Shown here: positions 8,929 through 19,161 of the stretch, piece after piece
How positions within the stretch are numbered: position 1 is the first letter of the stretch
Layout of the letters: every line of letters begins with the position of its first letter
Assembly (NCBI GenBank): GCA_018402635.1
Contig: JAGYIP010000003.1
Location: 104,540 to 168,539 of the forward strand
Reading direction: 5' to 3'
Length of the DNA: 64,000 nt
Origin: Burkholderiaceae bacterium
GTDB taxonomy: Bacteria > Pseudomonadota > Gammaproteobacteria > Burkholderiales > Burkholderiaceae_A
Program-made: the position numbers and the translations under genes
The notes under the pieces: generated by a model
Databases searched by the model: none
Told to the model about the DNA's origin: nothing
The model's input: the letters and a program-made list of their open reading frames with translations, nothing else

Positions 8929-11124
8929 TTAGGCCTGCTTAGCTGCCCTCATAGCGAAGGCTTTTTCAATCTCTTCAACGGCCTGTGATACGGACTTCTC
9001 AGACGTATCTAAGAAAACCATATCGGTTCCTTCTAAAAACCTTAAAGGCGCAACTGCCCGATTACTGTCTCGTTCGTCGCGTGCAAGAAGATCTGCTAAA
9101 AGGCCCTCGATTGTAGTGGGAATTCCTTTTTCTTTCAATTGGTTGTAACGACGTTGTGCGCGAACCTGCGCCGAGGCCGTGAGGAAGATTTTAAGCTGGG
9201 CATGCGGAAAGACCACCGAGGCCATGTCGCGGCCGTCGGCCACCAGGCCCGGGGGCCTTGCAAAATCACGCTGACGACGCAGCAAGGCCTGCCGTACAAG
9301 GGGCAGCGCGGCAAGCCGGGAGGCACGGTTGCCAATGGCTTCGGCCCGAATGGCCAGGCTCACGTCCCTTGCGCCCAGAAAAACGCGGTCGCCCTGAAAC
9401 TGAAGCTGCATCTGGCCCGCACAGGCCGCTAGGCCAGGCTCATCGTCCTCCGAGAGGCCCTGGTCTTGGCTGGCTAAGGCAAGCAGGCGATAAATGGCGC
9501 CACTGTCGAGGTAGTGAAACCCAAGCCTCTGAGCAAGCAAGGCCGCCACGGTGCCCTTGCCCGAGGCCGTGGGCCCGTCAATGGCAATCACCGTAACCGC
9601 CTGGGCGCAGACATCGGCAAAGGCCTCAAAGAACTCGGGATAGGTCTTCGCAACACAGCCTGGGTCTTCAATGGCGAGCCAGCGAGCCTCTGACGGACGG
9701 GCCTGCAGCGGGGTTTTCACCCGGTTATCCCCTGGCTTCTCGGTCTTTTCCACAGGGCTATCCACAGCCTTATCCCCAGGGTGTTCAAAACTCGCAAGTG
9801 CAAAACTCATGGCCACGCGGTGATCGTCGTAGGTGGCAATGCCTGCCGACCGCAGGTGGGCAGGCGCCGTAACCTCGATGAAGTCGGGCCCCGCCACCAC
9901 GGTGGCCCCCAAGGCCCGTGCCTCATTGGCCATGGCGGCAATGCGGTCGGTCTCCTTCACCCGCCAGGAGCCAATGCCCTCAAGCCGGGTGGTGGCCCCG
10001 GCAGGCGCGTAGAGCGCTACAGCCACCAAGGTCATGGCCGCATCGGGAATGGCATTGGCATCAAGACTTACCGCCCGCACAAGGGGCCGGCCTTCGTTAT
10101 CAAAGGCTGCGGCCCGCGCCTCAATGAAATCGTCGCCCCATGCAATGGATGCCCCCATGCTGGCCAGTGCATGGGCAAACTGCACATCGCCCTGGGGGCT
10201 GTTCTTGCCAACGCCTTCCACCCGCACAGGTCCACCGCCAAGCAGACCTGCGGCTAAAAAATACGAGGCAGAAGACGCGTCGGCCTCGACCTTAAGCCGG
10301 CCTGGGCTTTGAAGCCCCATGGAACTCAAGCCAGCCGGTTCCTCGGCGCTCGTCTTCGCGCGAGCATCCCCCCACCCTTGGGCAGCAGGCTTTGACTGCG
10401 CAGGGGCAATGCGAAACTGGCCGGGCTGCGGCTCTTCAATGCTTACAGCAAACTGACGCAGCATGTGAATGGAAAGGTCCACGTAGGGCCGACTAATAAG
10501 AGGGCCGTCCACCTCGATCTCAACGGGCCGACCCCATTGCACGGCAAGCAGGGGTGCTACCTGCAGAAGGCCTGTAAGAAACTGGCTTGAGACATTGCCT
10601 CGGACCCGCAGCCGTTTCGTAGGCTTAAGAGCCACGGGCCTGACGCGCAGAGGAGGATAGCCTTCGCGACCCAGGTAGTCGATGCAGGCGCCAAGCTCAC
10701 GCAGGCCATCCACAAGGTCGGCAATCGGCCGCTCGTGCATACGATCAACGCCTCGAAGGACGACATCGCCCGCAGGCTGCGCCACGACCACCGCAGGCAA
10801 AAGAGTCCGAATGGTCAGCCCCGAATTGCCAACAAAAAGTTCAAGGTTCTGGGGCTCCGAAAACTGGCCCGCCGCACCTTCAACGGTGAGGCCCTGACCC
10901 CCGGCATCCGACAAATCGCCTGATAGCCGCACGCCCAGGCGCCGCAGGCTTTCGACCATCACCCGGGTGTCGTCGGAGTCAAGCAGGCCCATGATCTGGG
11001 TCGTGCCGTGGGCAAGGGCTGCAAGTAACAAGGCCCTGTTGGAAAGGCTCTTGCTGCCAGGAAGTTCAACCCTACCCCGAGCCAGTGGGCGCAGGTCGAG
11101 CCCTAACTGAACTGGCGTCGCCAC
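8929..11124 (-). CDS. aroA-cmk: Bifunctional EPSP synthase (AroA) / cytidylate kinase (Cmk)
   Basis: One 731-residue chain with two enzymes. Residues 1 to about 505 are 5-enolpyruvylshikimate-3-phosphate synthase (shikimate pathway): LPGSKSLSNRALLLAAL near the N-terminus, EVDGPLISRPY, and DDHRVAMSFA. From about residue 508 follows CMP kinase with the P-loop IDGPTASGKGT, LDSGAIYR and DGRDMASVVFP. The same fusion is known from several Burkholderiales. AroA is longer than usual owing to two inserts, near residues 244-275 and 447-485. The site normally reading GNAGTAMRP reads GNSGLTIRT. GTG start at 11124, overlapping tyrA by 22 bp. It is probably in an operon from serC or gyrA down to lapB. Confidence 0.95.
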   Translation of the reverse strand: MATPVQLGLDLRPLARGRVELPGSKSLSNRALLLAALAHGTTQIMGLLDSDDTRVMVESLRRLGVRLSGDLSDAGGQGLTVEGAAGQFSEPQNLELFVGNSGLTIRTLLPAVVVAQPAGDVVLRGVDRMHERPIADLVDGLRELGACIDYLGREGYPPLRVRPVALKPTKRLRVRGNVSSQFLTGLLQVAPLLAVQWGRPVEIEVDGPLISRPYVDLSIHMLRQFAVSIEEPQPGQFRIAPAQSKPAAQGWGDARAKTSAEEPAGLSSMGLQSPGRLKVEADASSASYFLAAGLLGGGPVRVEGVGKNSPQGDVQFAHALASMGASIAWGDDFIEARAAAFDNEGRPLVRAVSLDANAIPDAAMTLVAVALYAPAGATTRLEGIGSWRVKETDRIAAMANEARALGATVVAGPDFIEVTAPAHLRSAGIATYDDHRVAMSFALASFEHPGDKAVDSPVEKTEKPGDNRVKTPLQARPSEARWLAIEDPGCVAKTYPEFFEAFADVCAQAVTVIAIDGPTASGKGTVAALLAQRLGFHYLDSGAIYRLLALASQDQGLSEDDEPGLAACAGQMQLQFQGDRVFLGARDVSLAIRAEAIGNRASRLAALPLVRQALLRRQRDFARPPGLVADGRDMASVVFPHAQLKIFLTASAQVRAQRRYNQLKEKGIPTTIEGLLADLLARDERDSNRAVAPLRFLEGTDMVFLDTSEKSVSQAVEEIEKAFAMRAAKQA
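9725..9778 (+). other. Cluster of four DnaA-box-like 9-mers inside aroA-cmk
   Basis: TTATCCCCT (9725-9733), TTTTCCACA (9746-9754), CTATCCACA (9758-9766) and TTATCCCCA (9770-9778), compared with the DnaA box TTATCCACA. Three differ at one position and one at two; all have the same orientation and the last three are 12 bp apart. They fall in the low-conservation insert between the AroA core and Cmk. DnaA binding is inference. Confidence 0.3.
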
Positions 11125-12006
11125 TGGCTTGCTCTGTCAAGGCTTTGATGAAGGGCCTGCCCGTCGTTGGCCTCAAGCGCATGCACGAGCTCAGAAAGAC
11201 TCAATTTGTACTGGGTCATCAGCGCCAGGACAGCCTCGCGATTCTGAAGAAGAATGCCAGACCAGAGCTCCGCAGACGAGCCCGCGATGCGGGTGGTGTC
11301 GCGCAGTCCTCCCCCGTGCAGACTCTGGGCTGCAGCCGCGTAGGGGCCTGAGGCAAGCATGCCAGCAAGACCAAAGGCAAGCAGGTGCGGTAGGTGGCTT
11401 AATGCGGCAAGCAGTTCATCGTGCTCTTCAAGTGGAAGTGCAATGGGGAGCCCGCCAAGGCTGCTGAAAAAAAGCTCAAGGCTGTCAACGGCCTCAGGCT
11501 GATTCTCGGGTAGTCGTGAGATAAGCACGCGTGCACCTTGCAGCAGGGTGGCCTCAGCGGCCTGAAGTCCCGACTGCTCGCTTCCGGCCATGGGATGGCT
11601 TGGCACAAAAAGCATCTGCAAGGCCTGTCGGCCAGGCCCCTCGGCAACGACCCTGCATGGCCTTTAAAACCGGCGCCTTGACACTTCCAAGCTCGCTTAT
11701 CCAGAGAAGGTTTTCTGAAAAGGGCTGATGCAGGGCCTGGGCAAGGCCAGGCAGAAGGCCTGCCGTAACCTGGGCGGGGGTTGCAAACAACAGGCCTTGT
11801 GAGACGGACGGAACCGACGGCTTGGCCTGATCCAGCATGGCCTGCATGGACGTAAACGCACGGTGGGCTAGGCCTTCTTCGACGGCCTGCTCGCCAAAGA
11901 CCGGGTCCACCACCCAGACCTGCACCGAGGGCCATTGGGCGCGCAGCGCAGCGGCCACCGAGCCGCCCATCAGGCCGCAGCCCACAAGCAAAAGCCGATC
12001 AATCAT
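11103..12006 (-). CDS. tyrA: Prephenate dehydrogenase (frameshift)
   Basis: NAD-dependent oxidative decarboxylation of prephenate to 4-hydroxyphenylpyruvate in tyrosine synthesis. The N-terminal Rossmann motif is VGCGLMGGSVAAAL (residues 8-21); ELGSVKAPVL is the site usually read as D.GSVK; VPSHPMAGSE carries the catalytic histidine. The frame shifts near 11640, between LKAMQG and LQMLFVPSHP. The total of 904 nt is one base off a clean frame, which fits an indel error. The start lies 1 codon from the hisC stop (ATGA-type overlap at 12003-12006), so translation of the two is probably coupled. Confidence 0.92.
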
Positions 12007-13163
12007 GAGGCATGGGCCTGCAAGGTCTTCAGCGTCTCAAGCGCAAAAGGCATGGCCTTTAAAAAAGCCTCGTTCTCGTCCTTTGTACCAATGGAGACCC
12101 GCAGGTAGCCGGGCAGCCCATAGTTGGCCACAGGCCGGGTAATGACGCCTTTCGACAACAAGGCCTCGTAGACCCGCGCACCCGCCCCTGGCACTGTTGG
12201 ATGAGCCGCTTGAAGATCGATAAGCAGAAAGTTGCCCCAGGATTTCAGCCAGCCTATTCCAAGGGCCTGAAGACCCTGCTGAATCTGCTGCATGCCTTGG
12301 CGATTTAACTCTGCCGAACGCGCAAGGAAGTCATCATCGAAGATTGAGGCTTCAGCCGCGGCAAGCGCAAGCGAGTTCACATTAAAGGGCTGGCGCACCC
12401 GGTTTAAAAGATCGGTGACCTCCGCGCTTGCAACCCCATACCCCACCCGCAGCCCCGCAAGGCCGTAGGCCTTCGAGAACGACCGTGAGACCAATAAATT
12501 GGGATAGCGTTGCACCCATTCAAAGGCAGGGTAGGTCTCGTCCTCACTTAGGTATTCGGTGTAGGCCTCATCGAGAACAACAAGAACCGAGGCGGGCAGG
12601 CCTGCAATAAACGACTCCAGACGAGCGCCCTGAATAAAACTTCCCGTGGGGTTGTTGGGATTCGCAACCCAGACCACGGCCGTGTTGTCGGTGATGCGCC
12701 GGGCAAAGCCGTCAAGGTCGTGGCCAAGGTCGTGCGACTGGGCAGGCACCGAGACCAGGGTGGCGCCTACCGCCTGACTGGCAAGGGCATAGACAGCAAA
12801 CGAATGGTCGCTCATCAGCGACTCTTTACCAGGGGCCAGAAAGGCATGCGCAACCAGTTCAAGAATGTCGTTGCTGCCATTGCCCAGGGTGATGGTCTGG
12901 GTTGAAAGCCCAAACCGCCTGGCCAAGGCCTGCTTTAAGCCAAAGCCGTTGCCATCTGGGTAACGGCCAAGGTCGCCTGCCGCCTTCAGCATGGCCTCAC
13001 GGCCCTTCGGGCTCATGCCCAAGGGGTTTTCGTTAGAGGCAAGCTTCACAACCTGATCTTCCTGAAAGCCATAGGCGCGGGCAATGTCCGCAATGGGCTT
13101 GCCGGGCTGGTAAGGCGCAATGGCCTTTAGGTACGAGGGTACGCGCTGGTTAAGTGAGAGCAT
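12003..13163 (-). CDS. hisC: Histidinol-phosphate/aromatic aminotransferase
   Basis: Fold-type I PLP aminotransferase, 386 residues. Substrate-fold motifs: KLASNENPLG (about 41-50), VVWVANPNNPTG, VLDEAYTEYL and the PLP lysine in SRSFSKAYGLAGLRVGYG. Its place between pheA and tyrA suggests a role in transamination of phenylpyruvate/4-hydroxyphenylpyruvate or prephenate in addition to, or instead of, histidinol phosphate; a second hisC in the his operon would be expected elsewhere. Substrate choice cannot be read from the sequence. Confidence 0.93.
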   Translation of the reverse strand: MLSLNQRVPSYLKAIAPYQPGKPIADIARAYGFQEDQVVKLASNENPLGMSPKGREAMLKAAGDLGRYPDGNGFGLKQALARRFGLSTQTITLGNGSNDILELVAHAFLAPGKESLMSDHSFAVYALASQAVGATLVSVPAQSHDLGHDLDGFARRITDNTAVVWVANPNNPTGSFIQGARLESFIAGLPASVLVVLDEAYTEYLSEDETYPAFEWVQRYPNLLVSRSFSKAYGLAGLRVGYGVASAEVTDLLNRVRQPFNVNSLALAAAEASIFDDDFLARSAELNRQGMQQIQQGLQALGIGWLKSWGNFLLIDLQAAHPTVPGAGARVYEALLSKGVITRPVANYGLPGYLRVSIGTKDENEAFLKAMPFALETLKTLQAHAS

Positions 13164-13189
13164 GGCAGATGGAACCTTTGCTTAGAAAA

Positions 13190-14293
13190 CTAGGCAGTGA
13201 GTTTTTCAAATAAAGGGTAGGACCCCAAGAGCTTAAACATGCCCGCTGTCTGCTGAATTTCAGCCAAGGCCAAGGCCACGTTGCTGTCTTTGCGATGACC
13301 GACAAGATCAATAAAAAAGAAATACTGCCAGGCCGCACCGCCGAGCTGCCGCGCGGGCCGCGACTCAAACCGTTTCATGGAGACTCCATGCCGCGCAAGG
13401 GGCTCAATAAGGGAGAGCATGGCACCGGCCTTATCGGGCACCGACAAAATAAGCGAGGTCTGGTCAACGCCGCAGCCTTCGGGTTCAAAGGCACCCAAGG
13501 CAGCAAATCGCGTTCGGTTCGAGGGGTCGTCTTCAATGCGATCTGCGATGCTTTTTAAGGCATAGTGCTCAGCGGCGGTCTGACCCGCGATGCTTGCGAG
13601 TGTTGGGTCGTTTGCTGCCATTTCGGCTGCATGACCATTGCTTGCAACGGCCAGCGTCTCAACACCCGGCATATTGGTATCAAGCCAGCGCTGGCATTGC
13701 GCCAAGGCCTGGGCATGGGCCACGACACGTTTGACCTTCTGCTTTTCACCTGTGGCATGCAAGAGGCTGTGGTGTATGGGAATGGCCACCTCCGCACTAA
13801 TACTGAGAGAGGTTGCTATAAGTAGATCAAGCGTGCGGCCTACCGTGCCCTCAATGGAGTTCTCAACGGGAAGCAGCGCAATGTCGGTAAGGCCTGTCTC
13901 GGCTTTACGCAAGGCCTCATCAAGGCTTTGGCAGGGCAGCATCTCGACCCGATGGCCAAACAAGGTGCGCACTGCCTGCTCGCTGTAGGTTCCGGTTGGC
14001 CCAAGGTAGGAGACCTTTATCACCCGCTCAAGGGCGCGGCAGCCGGAGATAATCTCAAGCCAGATGGTGGCAATGGACTGATCGGCCAGAGGGCCATCTA
14101 GGGCCTTGTTGCTTGCACACATGCGCTCAATAATTTCGACCTCGCGCTCGGGACGAAAAACGGCCGCCCCCACCTTGTGTTTCTCGCGGCCTACCGCCTG
14201 AACGACCCCGGCACGCTTAACCATAAGCTTAATAATTTCGTCGTCATAGGCGTCGATCTGATCGCGAAAGGACTTCAGCTGCTGCGGTGTCAT
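13190..14293 (-). CDS. pheA: Chorismate mutase / prephenate dehydratase (P-protein)
   Basis: 367 residues with three parts: an AroQ chorismate mutase helix bundle (residues 1-90, RDQIDAYDDEIIKLMVKRA), a prephenate dehydratase domain (YLGPTGTYSEQAV near 98, LLPVENSIEGTVGRTLDLL, and the catalytic TRFAALG), and a C-terminal ACT domain that in relatives gives feedback inhibition by phenylalanine (SLILSVPDKAGAM; the ESRP element is at FESRPARQ). It overlaps the serC stop by 4 bp (ATGA), indicating translational coupling. Confidence 0.97.
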   Translation of the reverse strand: MTPQQLKSFRDQIDAYDDEIIKLMVKRAGVVQAVGREKHKVGAAVFRPEREVEIIERMCASNKALDGPLADQSIATIWLEIISGCRALERVIKVSYLGPTGTYSEQAVRTLFGHRVEMLPCQSLDEALRKAETGLTDIALLPVENSIEGTVGRTLDLLIATSLSISAEVAIPIHHSLLHATGEKQKVKRVVAHAQALAQCQRWLDTNMPGVETLAVASNGHAAEMAANDPTLASIAGQTAAEHYALKSIADRIEDDPSNRTRFAALGAFEPEGCGVDQTSLILSVPDKAGAMLSLIEPLARHGVSMKRFESRPARQLGGAAWQYFFFIDLVGHRKDSNVALALAEIQQTAGMFKLLGSYPLFEKLTA

Positions 14294-15420
14294 CCCTGCT
14301 CCTTCTCAAAACGGCGCATATAGCCCACCAGGGCCTCCACGCCCTCAAGCGGCATGGCGTTGTAAAGACTGGCGCGCAAGCCTCCTACCGCCTTGTGGCC
14401 TTTTAAGTTTAATAGGCCACTGGCCTGGGCACCTTTAAGAAACGGCTCGTAGAGCCTGTCATCAGGCAAAAAGAAGGGGATGTTCATAAACGACCGGTTG
14501 GCCTTATGCACCCTGGACGAGTAGAAGTCGGAGCCATCAATAAGCTGGTAGACAAGGTCTGCCTTCTTTGCATTTACCTCACCCATGGCCGCAACACCAC
14601 CCTGAGTCTTCAACCAGTCAAAGACCAGGCCAGCAATGTAAATGGCAAAGGTGGAAGGCGTGTTGAGCAAGGAATTGTTCTCAAGAACTTTTCGGTAATC
14701 GAAGACCGAGGGGCAGATGGCCATGGCCTGTGGTGCATGCTCTTCGATAAGACTGCGCTTTAAGATAACGAAGGTGAGGCCCGAGGGGCCAATATTTTTC
14801 TGGGCCCCGCCATAGGCAAGCGCAATGCCGCTGAAATCCATGGGCCTTGAAAGAATATGCGAGGACATGTCCACCACCAAGGGAACCTTGTTTAGCCCGA
14901 GGCCTGCCATGTCAGGCCACTGGTGGTACTCGACCCCGCCAATGGTCTCGTTTCCACAAATATGAAGGTAGGCCGCCTGCTCGCGAGGCGACCACTGCGA
15001 GACGGGCGGCACATAGCCAAAGCTTGCAACCTCCCCCCACTCGGGCTCTGCCGTTGCCACAACGTGACTATCGCCGTATTTTTTTGCCTCGGCAATGGAC
15101 TTCGCCGACCAGTGTCCAGTGTGAACAAAATCGGCCTTCGAATTCTTTGCAAGAAGGTTCATCGGCACGATGGCATTTTGTGCTGTGGCCCCACCCTGCA
15201 TAAAAAGCACCTCGAAATCATCATCAAGGCCAAGCAGCTCTTTCAGGTCGGCAATGGCCCGCTCGTGAATGCCAGTAAACAAAGGGCCTCGATGGCTCAT
15301 TTCCATAACCGACATGCCGCTGCCCCCCCAGCTGAGCATCTGCTCAGCAGCCTTTTCAAGCACAGGCTCTGGCAGGACGGCAGGCCCGGGGGCAAAGTTA
15401 TAGGGTCGTTTCGAAGTCAT
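14290..15420 (-). CDS. serC: Phosphoserine aminotransferase
   Basis: PLP enzyme converting 3-phosphohydroxypyruvate and glutamate to phosphoserine; it also serves pyridoxine synthesis in proteobacteria. 376 residues; starts MTSKRPYNFAPGPAVLPEPV, with FMQGGATAQN, GNETIGGVEYHQWPD, the lysine site YGGAQKNIGPSGLTFV and the C-terminal GGLRASLYNAMPLEGV. It is next to pheA in many proteobacteria. The upstream gap to the AEC transporter gene is 57 bp and shows no clear terminator, so read-through from gyrA is possible. Confidence 0.97.
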   Translation of the reverse strand: MTSKRPYNFAPGPAVLPEPVLEKAAEQMLSWGGSGMSVMEMSHRGPLFTGIHERAIADLKELLGLDDDFEVLFMQGGATAQNAIVPMNLLAKNSKADFVHTGHWSAKSIAEAKKYGDSHVVATAEPEWGEVASFGYVPPVSQWSPREQAAYLHICGNETIGGVEYHQWPDMAGLGLNKVPLVVDMSSHILSRPMDFSGIALAYGGAQKNIGPSGLTFVILKRSLIEEHAPQAMAICPSVFDYRKVLENNSLLNTPSTFAIYIAGLVFDWLKTQGGVAAMGEVNAKKADLVYQLIDGSDFYSSRVHKANRSFMNIPFFLPDDRLYEPFLKGAQASGLLNLKGHKAVGGLRASLYNAMPLEGVEALVGYMRRFEKEQG

Positions 15421-15477
15421 GGTGGGAGGGTCACTCTATCGACATAAGGCCTTAGGTTACAGGGTCGTTCAAACGCG

Positions 15478-16431
15478 TTAAGAAAACGGCCCAGGGAAAA
15501 GGGAAAGCACATAGGGTAGCGAAAATGCTGCTACTGCGGTGGTTGCCACCACGGCTGTTGCACTAATGCTCACACCCTGGTTGTACCGCTGGGCAAGCAG
15601 GTAGGGGTTTGCTCCCGAGGGCATCGCCGCAAGACTGGTAAGAACAGCGATGGTTAAAGGCTCTGCCTGAAAAATAAAACGACTGCCCAGGTAGACAATA
15701 AGAGGGTGAATAACCAGTTTCAAAAGCACAGCCGGCCCCACGGCGCGGGGCTCGATCTGTCCGCGTGAGTGATAGACCGTGGCACCAAGCAGAACCAGGC
15801 AGCAAGGAATGGCCACCTGCCCCATCGACAAAAGCGTGGAGTCAAGCAACACAGGCAGCTCAATTTGTAAAAAGCTAACGAAGACACCCAGAAAAATAGG
15901 CACCACCACCGGATGCAAGAGGGCCGACTGGGCAAGCTGTCGCAGGGTCATAAGCCTGCTGCGTCGCGAACGGTTCTTAGCAAGCATCTCGTAGCCGAGC
16001 ACCGAGGTGGTTAGAAGCACCAAGGAATGCATGGTGACCACAGTGAGCAGAATGACAAGGCCTTCGGGCCCATAGAAAAGCTTAACCACTGGAATGCCAA
16101 TGATGATGGAATTGGCAAAGGTGGAGGCAAGCGCTAAAGAGACGGCCGGGCCTCGTTGGCTGGGGTCGGACACAATGCGCGGCGAGCGTTGCGCCCAGAA
16201 AAAGGCCAGCGCATAGGTGAGCATGGTGAGCGAGAGGTAATTGAAAATGGGCAGCAGGCTTAGGGCATTGAAGTCGACCGTGGCCATGGTTCGAAAAAGC
16301 AAGGCCGGCAGAAAGACCTTAAGCACAAGGTTGGAAAAGGACTGGGTTGAGACCTCGTCAATCCAGCCCAGACGCGCCACAAGCAGGCCCACCCCCACGA
16401 GGAGGAAGACCTGCAAAAGGGCGTCGGTCAT
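15478..16431 (-). CDS. AEC-family (auxin efflux carrier-like) transporter
   Basis: 317 residues with about ten hydrophobic segments and the two-repeat layout of AEC/malonate-permease-type carriers: an N-terminal [18 protein letters not shown] and, in the second half, [19 protein letters not shown], the family's characteristic region. Members move small organic anions or peptides across the inner membrane; the substrate here is unknown. Its start overlaps the gyrA stop by 4 bp, so it is translationally coupled to gyrA, an unusual neighbour for this family. Confidence 0.85.
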   Translation of the reverse strand: MTDALLQVFLLVGVGLLVARLGWIDEVSTQSFSNLVLKVFLPALLFRTMATVDFNALSLLPIFNYLSLTMLTYALAFFWAQRSPRIVSDPSQRGPAVSLALASTFANSIIIGIPVVKLFYGPEGLVILLTVVTMHSLVLLTTSVLGYEMLAKNRSRRSRLMTLRQLAQSALLHPVVVPIFLGVFVSFLQIELPVLLDSTLLSMGQVAIPCCLVLLGATVYHSRGQIEPRAVGPAVLLKLVIHPLIVYLGSRFIFQAEPLTIAVLTSLAAMPSGANPYLLAQRYNQGVSISATAVVATTAVAAFSLPYVLSLFPGPFS

Positions 16432-19040
16432 TCCTGGGGCGTGTCGTCGCTTGAAACCTGGTTCGAATTGTCGCCCGAGCCTTCGTTCAAGTCATCGTCT
16501 TGCTCGGCAATGCGCTGCACGCCAACAAGCCGACTGCCCTCGTCCACCGAAATAAGCGTGACCCCCTGGGTTGCCCTACCAAGAGCGCGAACCTCGGCCA
16601 CCCGCGTGCGCACCACAACGGCCCGGTCGGTAATTAACATGATTTCATCGGTCTCACTCACCCGACAGGCACCCACCACCCGGCCGTTTCGGGCCGATGT
16701 CTGAATGGCAATCATGCCCTTGGTGCCACGGCCATGGCGGGTGTGTTCCGAGATAAGCGTGCGCTTGCCAAAGCCATTCTCGGTTGCGGTAAGCACAAAG
16801 TCGCTCTCATTCTCGGCCACGATCATGCTAATGAGCCTCTGGTCTTTCTCAAGCATCATGCCGCGCACACCGCGCGCCTCACGGCCCATGGGTCGAACAT
16901 CGCCCTCGGCAAACCGCACGGCCTTCCCAGCATTTGAGAACAACATGACGTCATGCTCACCGTTGGTAATGGCCGCGCCAATAAGGCAGTCAGTCTCATC
17001 GAGCGAGCAGGCAATAATGCCGCGCTTTAAGGGACGGGAAAACGCCGACAAGGGTGTCTTTTTAACCGTGCCAAGCTCGGTTGCCATAAAGACAAACTTG
17101 TTTTCTTCGTAGGCCTGAATGGGAAGCACAACCGTGACCTTCTCGCCGTCTTCAAGCGGCCAGACATTCACAAGGGGCTTGCCCTTTGAGGCTCGTGAGC
17201 CCTGCGGCACCTCAAAGACACGAAGCCAATAGACACGGCCCTTGTTCGAGAAGGCAAGAATGGTGTCGTGGGTATTGGCAATGAAGAGCTGGTCGATCCA
17301 GTCGTCTTCCTTGGTGGCTGTGGCCGTTTTACCGCGACCCCCTCGACGCTGCGCCTGGTACTCGCTAAGCGGCTGGCTTTTTATGTAGCCGCCATGGGTC
17401 AGCGTAACCACCATCTCTTGCGGCGTAATTAAATCTTCCGTTTGAAGCTCTTCGGCATTCAACTCAATGAATGAGCGGCGGGCATCCCCAAAGGCTGTAC
17501 CCACATCGCTAAGCTCGGTAGACATAATTTGGGTGATGCGCTCGGGCTTAGCCAGAATATCAAGCAGGTCGGCAATTTGTGAAATAACCTCTTTGTACTC
17601 CGCCACAATTTTGTCTTGCTCAAGGCCTGTTAAACGCTGCAGACGCATCTGAAGAATCTCGGAGGCCTGGGTGTCGCTTAGCCAGTAGCCATCGTCCTTC
17701 AGACCACACTGGCTTGAAAGACCGAGGGGGCGGAAGTCTTCCACCTTGCTGGTCTCGCTGGCCTTGGCTAAAAGCTCGCTTACCAGGGAAGCCGACCAGG
17801 CTCGACCAAGCAGGCCCTCTTTGGCCTCAGCGGGGTTGGCCGAGGTTTTAATAAGCTCGATCATGACGTCCAGGTTTGACACCGCAACGGCAAGACCTTC
17901 CAAGACATGGCCGCGATCGCGGGCCTTGCGCAGCTCGAAAACGGTGCGACGTGTCACCACTTCGCGTCGATGCGACAAAAAGCTTTGCAGCATCTGCTTT
18001 AAGTTCAGGGTTCGCGGCTGGCCATCGACCAGCGCCACCATGTTCATCCCGAAGCTGTCTTGCAGCTGGGTGTTCTTGTATAAATTATTAAGCACAACCT
18101 CGGGCAGCTCACCGCGCTTTAACTCAATCACAACCCGCATACCCGACTTGTCGGACTCATCACGAATGTCCGAAATACCCTCAAGACGCTTCTCGTTCAC
18201 GAGCTCGGCAATGCGCTCAAGCAGGCTTCGCTTGTTCACCTGGTAGGGAAGCTCGTCAACAATAATGGACTGACGCGAGCCCTTGTCGATCTCTTCAAAA
18301 TGCGTCTTCGCACGCATGATGCAGCGGCCACGGCCAGTGCGGTAACCCTCGCGTACGCCCTCAATGCCATAAATAATGCCGGCCGTGGGGAAGTCGGGCG
18401 CCGGAATGCATTCCATGAGTTCGTCCACCGTGACATCGGCGTTGGCAAGCAACATCTGGCAGGCCGCCACCACTTCCGAGAGATTATGCGGAGGAATGTT
18501 GGTGGCCATACCCACGGCAATACCCGAGGAGCCATTGATTAAAAGGTTAGGAATACGCGCGGGCAGAACCAACGGCTCTTTTTCGGAGCCGTCGTAGTTC
18601 GGCCCGAAGTTCACGGTGTCTTTGTCGAGGTCTTCAAGAAGCTCATGGGCAATTTTTGAAAGACGCACCTCGGTGTATCGCATGGCCGCGGCGTTATCGC
18701 CGTCAACCGAACCAAAGTTGCCCTGACCATCGACCAACATGTAACGAAGCGAGAAGTGCTGCGCCATACGAACGATGGTGTCGTAGACCGCAGAGTCGCC
18801 ATGCGGGTGGTACTTACCAATGACGTCACCCACAATACGGGCAGACTTTTTATAGGCTCGATTCCAGTCGTTATTGAGCTCGTGCATGGCAAAAAGCACA
18901 CGACGATGCACAGGCTTCAGACCATCGCGCACATCGGGCAAGGCCCGCCCCACAATAACGCTCATGGCGTAATCGAGGTACGACCGGCGCATCTCCTGCT
19001 CGAGACTGACCGGGAGGGTTTCTTTAGCGAAGGACTCCAT
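16428..19040 (-). CDS. gyrA: DNA gyrase subunit A
   Basis: 870 residues. It cuts and rejoins DNA in the A2B2 gyrase that introduces negative supercoils. The catalytic tyrosine is in [11 protein letters not shown]; the quinolone-resistance region reads [15 protein letters not shown], with wild-type Ser and Asp at the positions of E. coli S83 and D87. The GyrA box QRRGGRGK begins the C-terminal DNA-wrapping pinwheel, and an acidic tail ends the protein. The start [28 protein letters not shown] is typical. Confidence 0.97.
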   Translation of the reverse strand: MESFAKETLPVSLEQEMRRSYLDYAMSVIVGRALPDVRDGLKPVHRRVLFAMHELNNDWNRAYKKSARIVGDVIGKYHPHGDSAVYDTIVRMAQHFSLRYMLVDGQGNFGSVDGDNAAAMRYTEVRLSKIAHELLEDLDKDTVNFGPNYDGSEKEPLVLPARIPNLLINGSSGIAVGMATNIPPHNLSEVVAACQMLLANADVTVDELMECIPAPDFPTAGIIYGIEGVREGYRTGRGRCIMRAKTHFEEIDKGSRQSIIVDELPYQVNKRSLLERIAELVNEKRLEGISDIRDESDKSGMRVVIELKRGELPEVVLNNLYKNTQLQDSFGMNMVALVDGQPRTLNLKQMLQSFLSHRREVVTRRTVFELRKARDRGHVLEGLAVAVSNLDVMIELIKTSANPAEAKEGLLGRAWSASLVSELLAKASETSKVEDFRPLGLSSQCGLKDDGYWLSDTQASEILQMRLQRLTGLEQDKIVAEYKEVISQIADLLDILAKPERITQIMSTELSDVGTAFGDARRSFIELNAEELQTEDLITPQEMVVTLTHGGYIKSQPLSEYQAQRRGGRGKTATATKEDDWIDQLFIANTHDTILAFSNKGRVYWLRVFEVPQGSRASKGKPLVNVWPLEDGEKVTVVLPIQAYEENKFVFMATELGTVKKTPLSAFSRPLKRGIIACSLDETDCLIGAAITNGEHDVMLFSNAGKAVRFAEGDVRPMGREARGVRGMMLEKDQRLISMIVAENESDFVLTATENGFGKRTLISEHTRHGRGTKGMIAIQTSARNGRVVGACRVSETDEIMLITDRAVVVRTRVAEVRALGRATQGVTLISVDEGSRLVGVQRIAEQDDDLNEGSGDNSNQVSSDDTPQE

Positions 19041-19122
19041 GGTTAAAAAGCGCTCTTTTCTTTAAATTTTCATGAAACGGCTTGAATCCACCATTTTACC
19101 GGTTTTAAGCCGACAACATGCC

Positions 19123-19146
19123 ACAGGGGTACCCCCCTGTTTTCAT
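19123..19146. terminator. Hairpin between SDR gene and gyrA
   Basis: ACAGGGG (19123-19129) pairs with CCCCTGT (19134-19140) around a 4-nt loop, followed on the plus strand by TTTTC. It lies just past the stop of the minus-strand SDR gene. The T-run is on the plus side only, so it is at best a weak terminator for the minus-strand SDR transcript. Confidence 0.35.
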
Positions 19147-19161
19147 TGAAGAAAACGCCTT

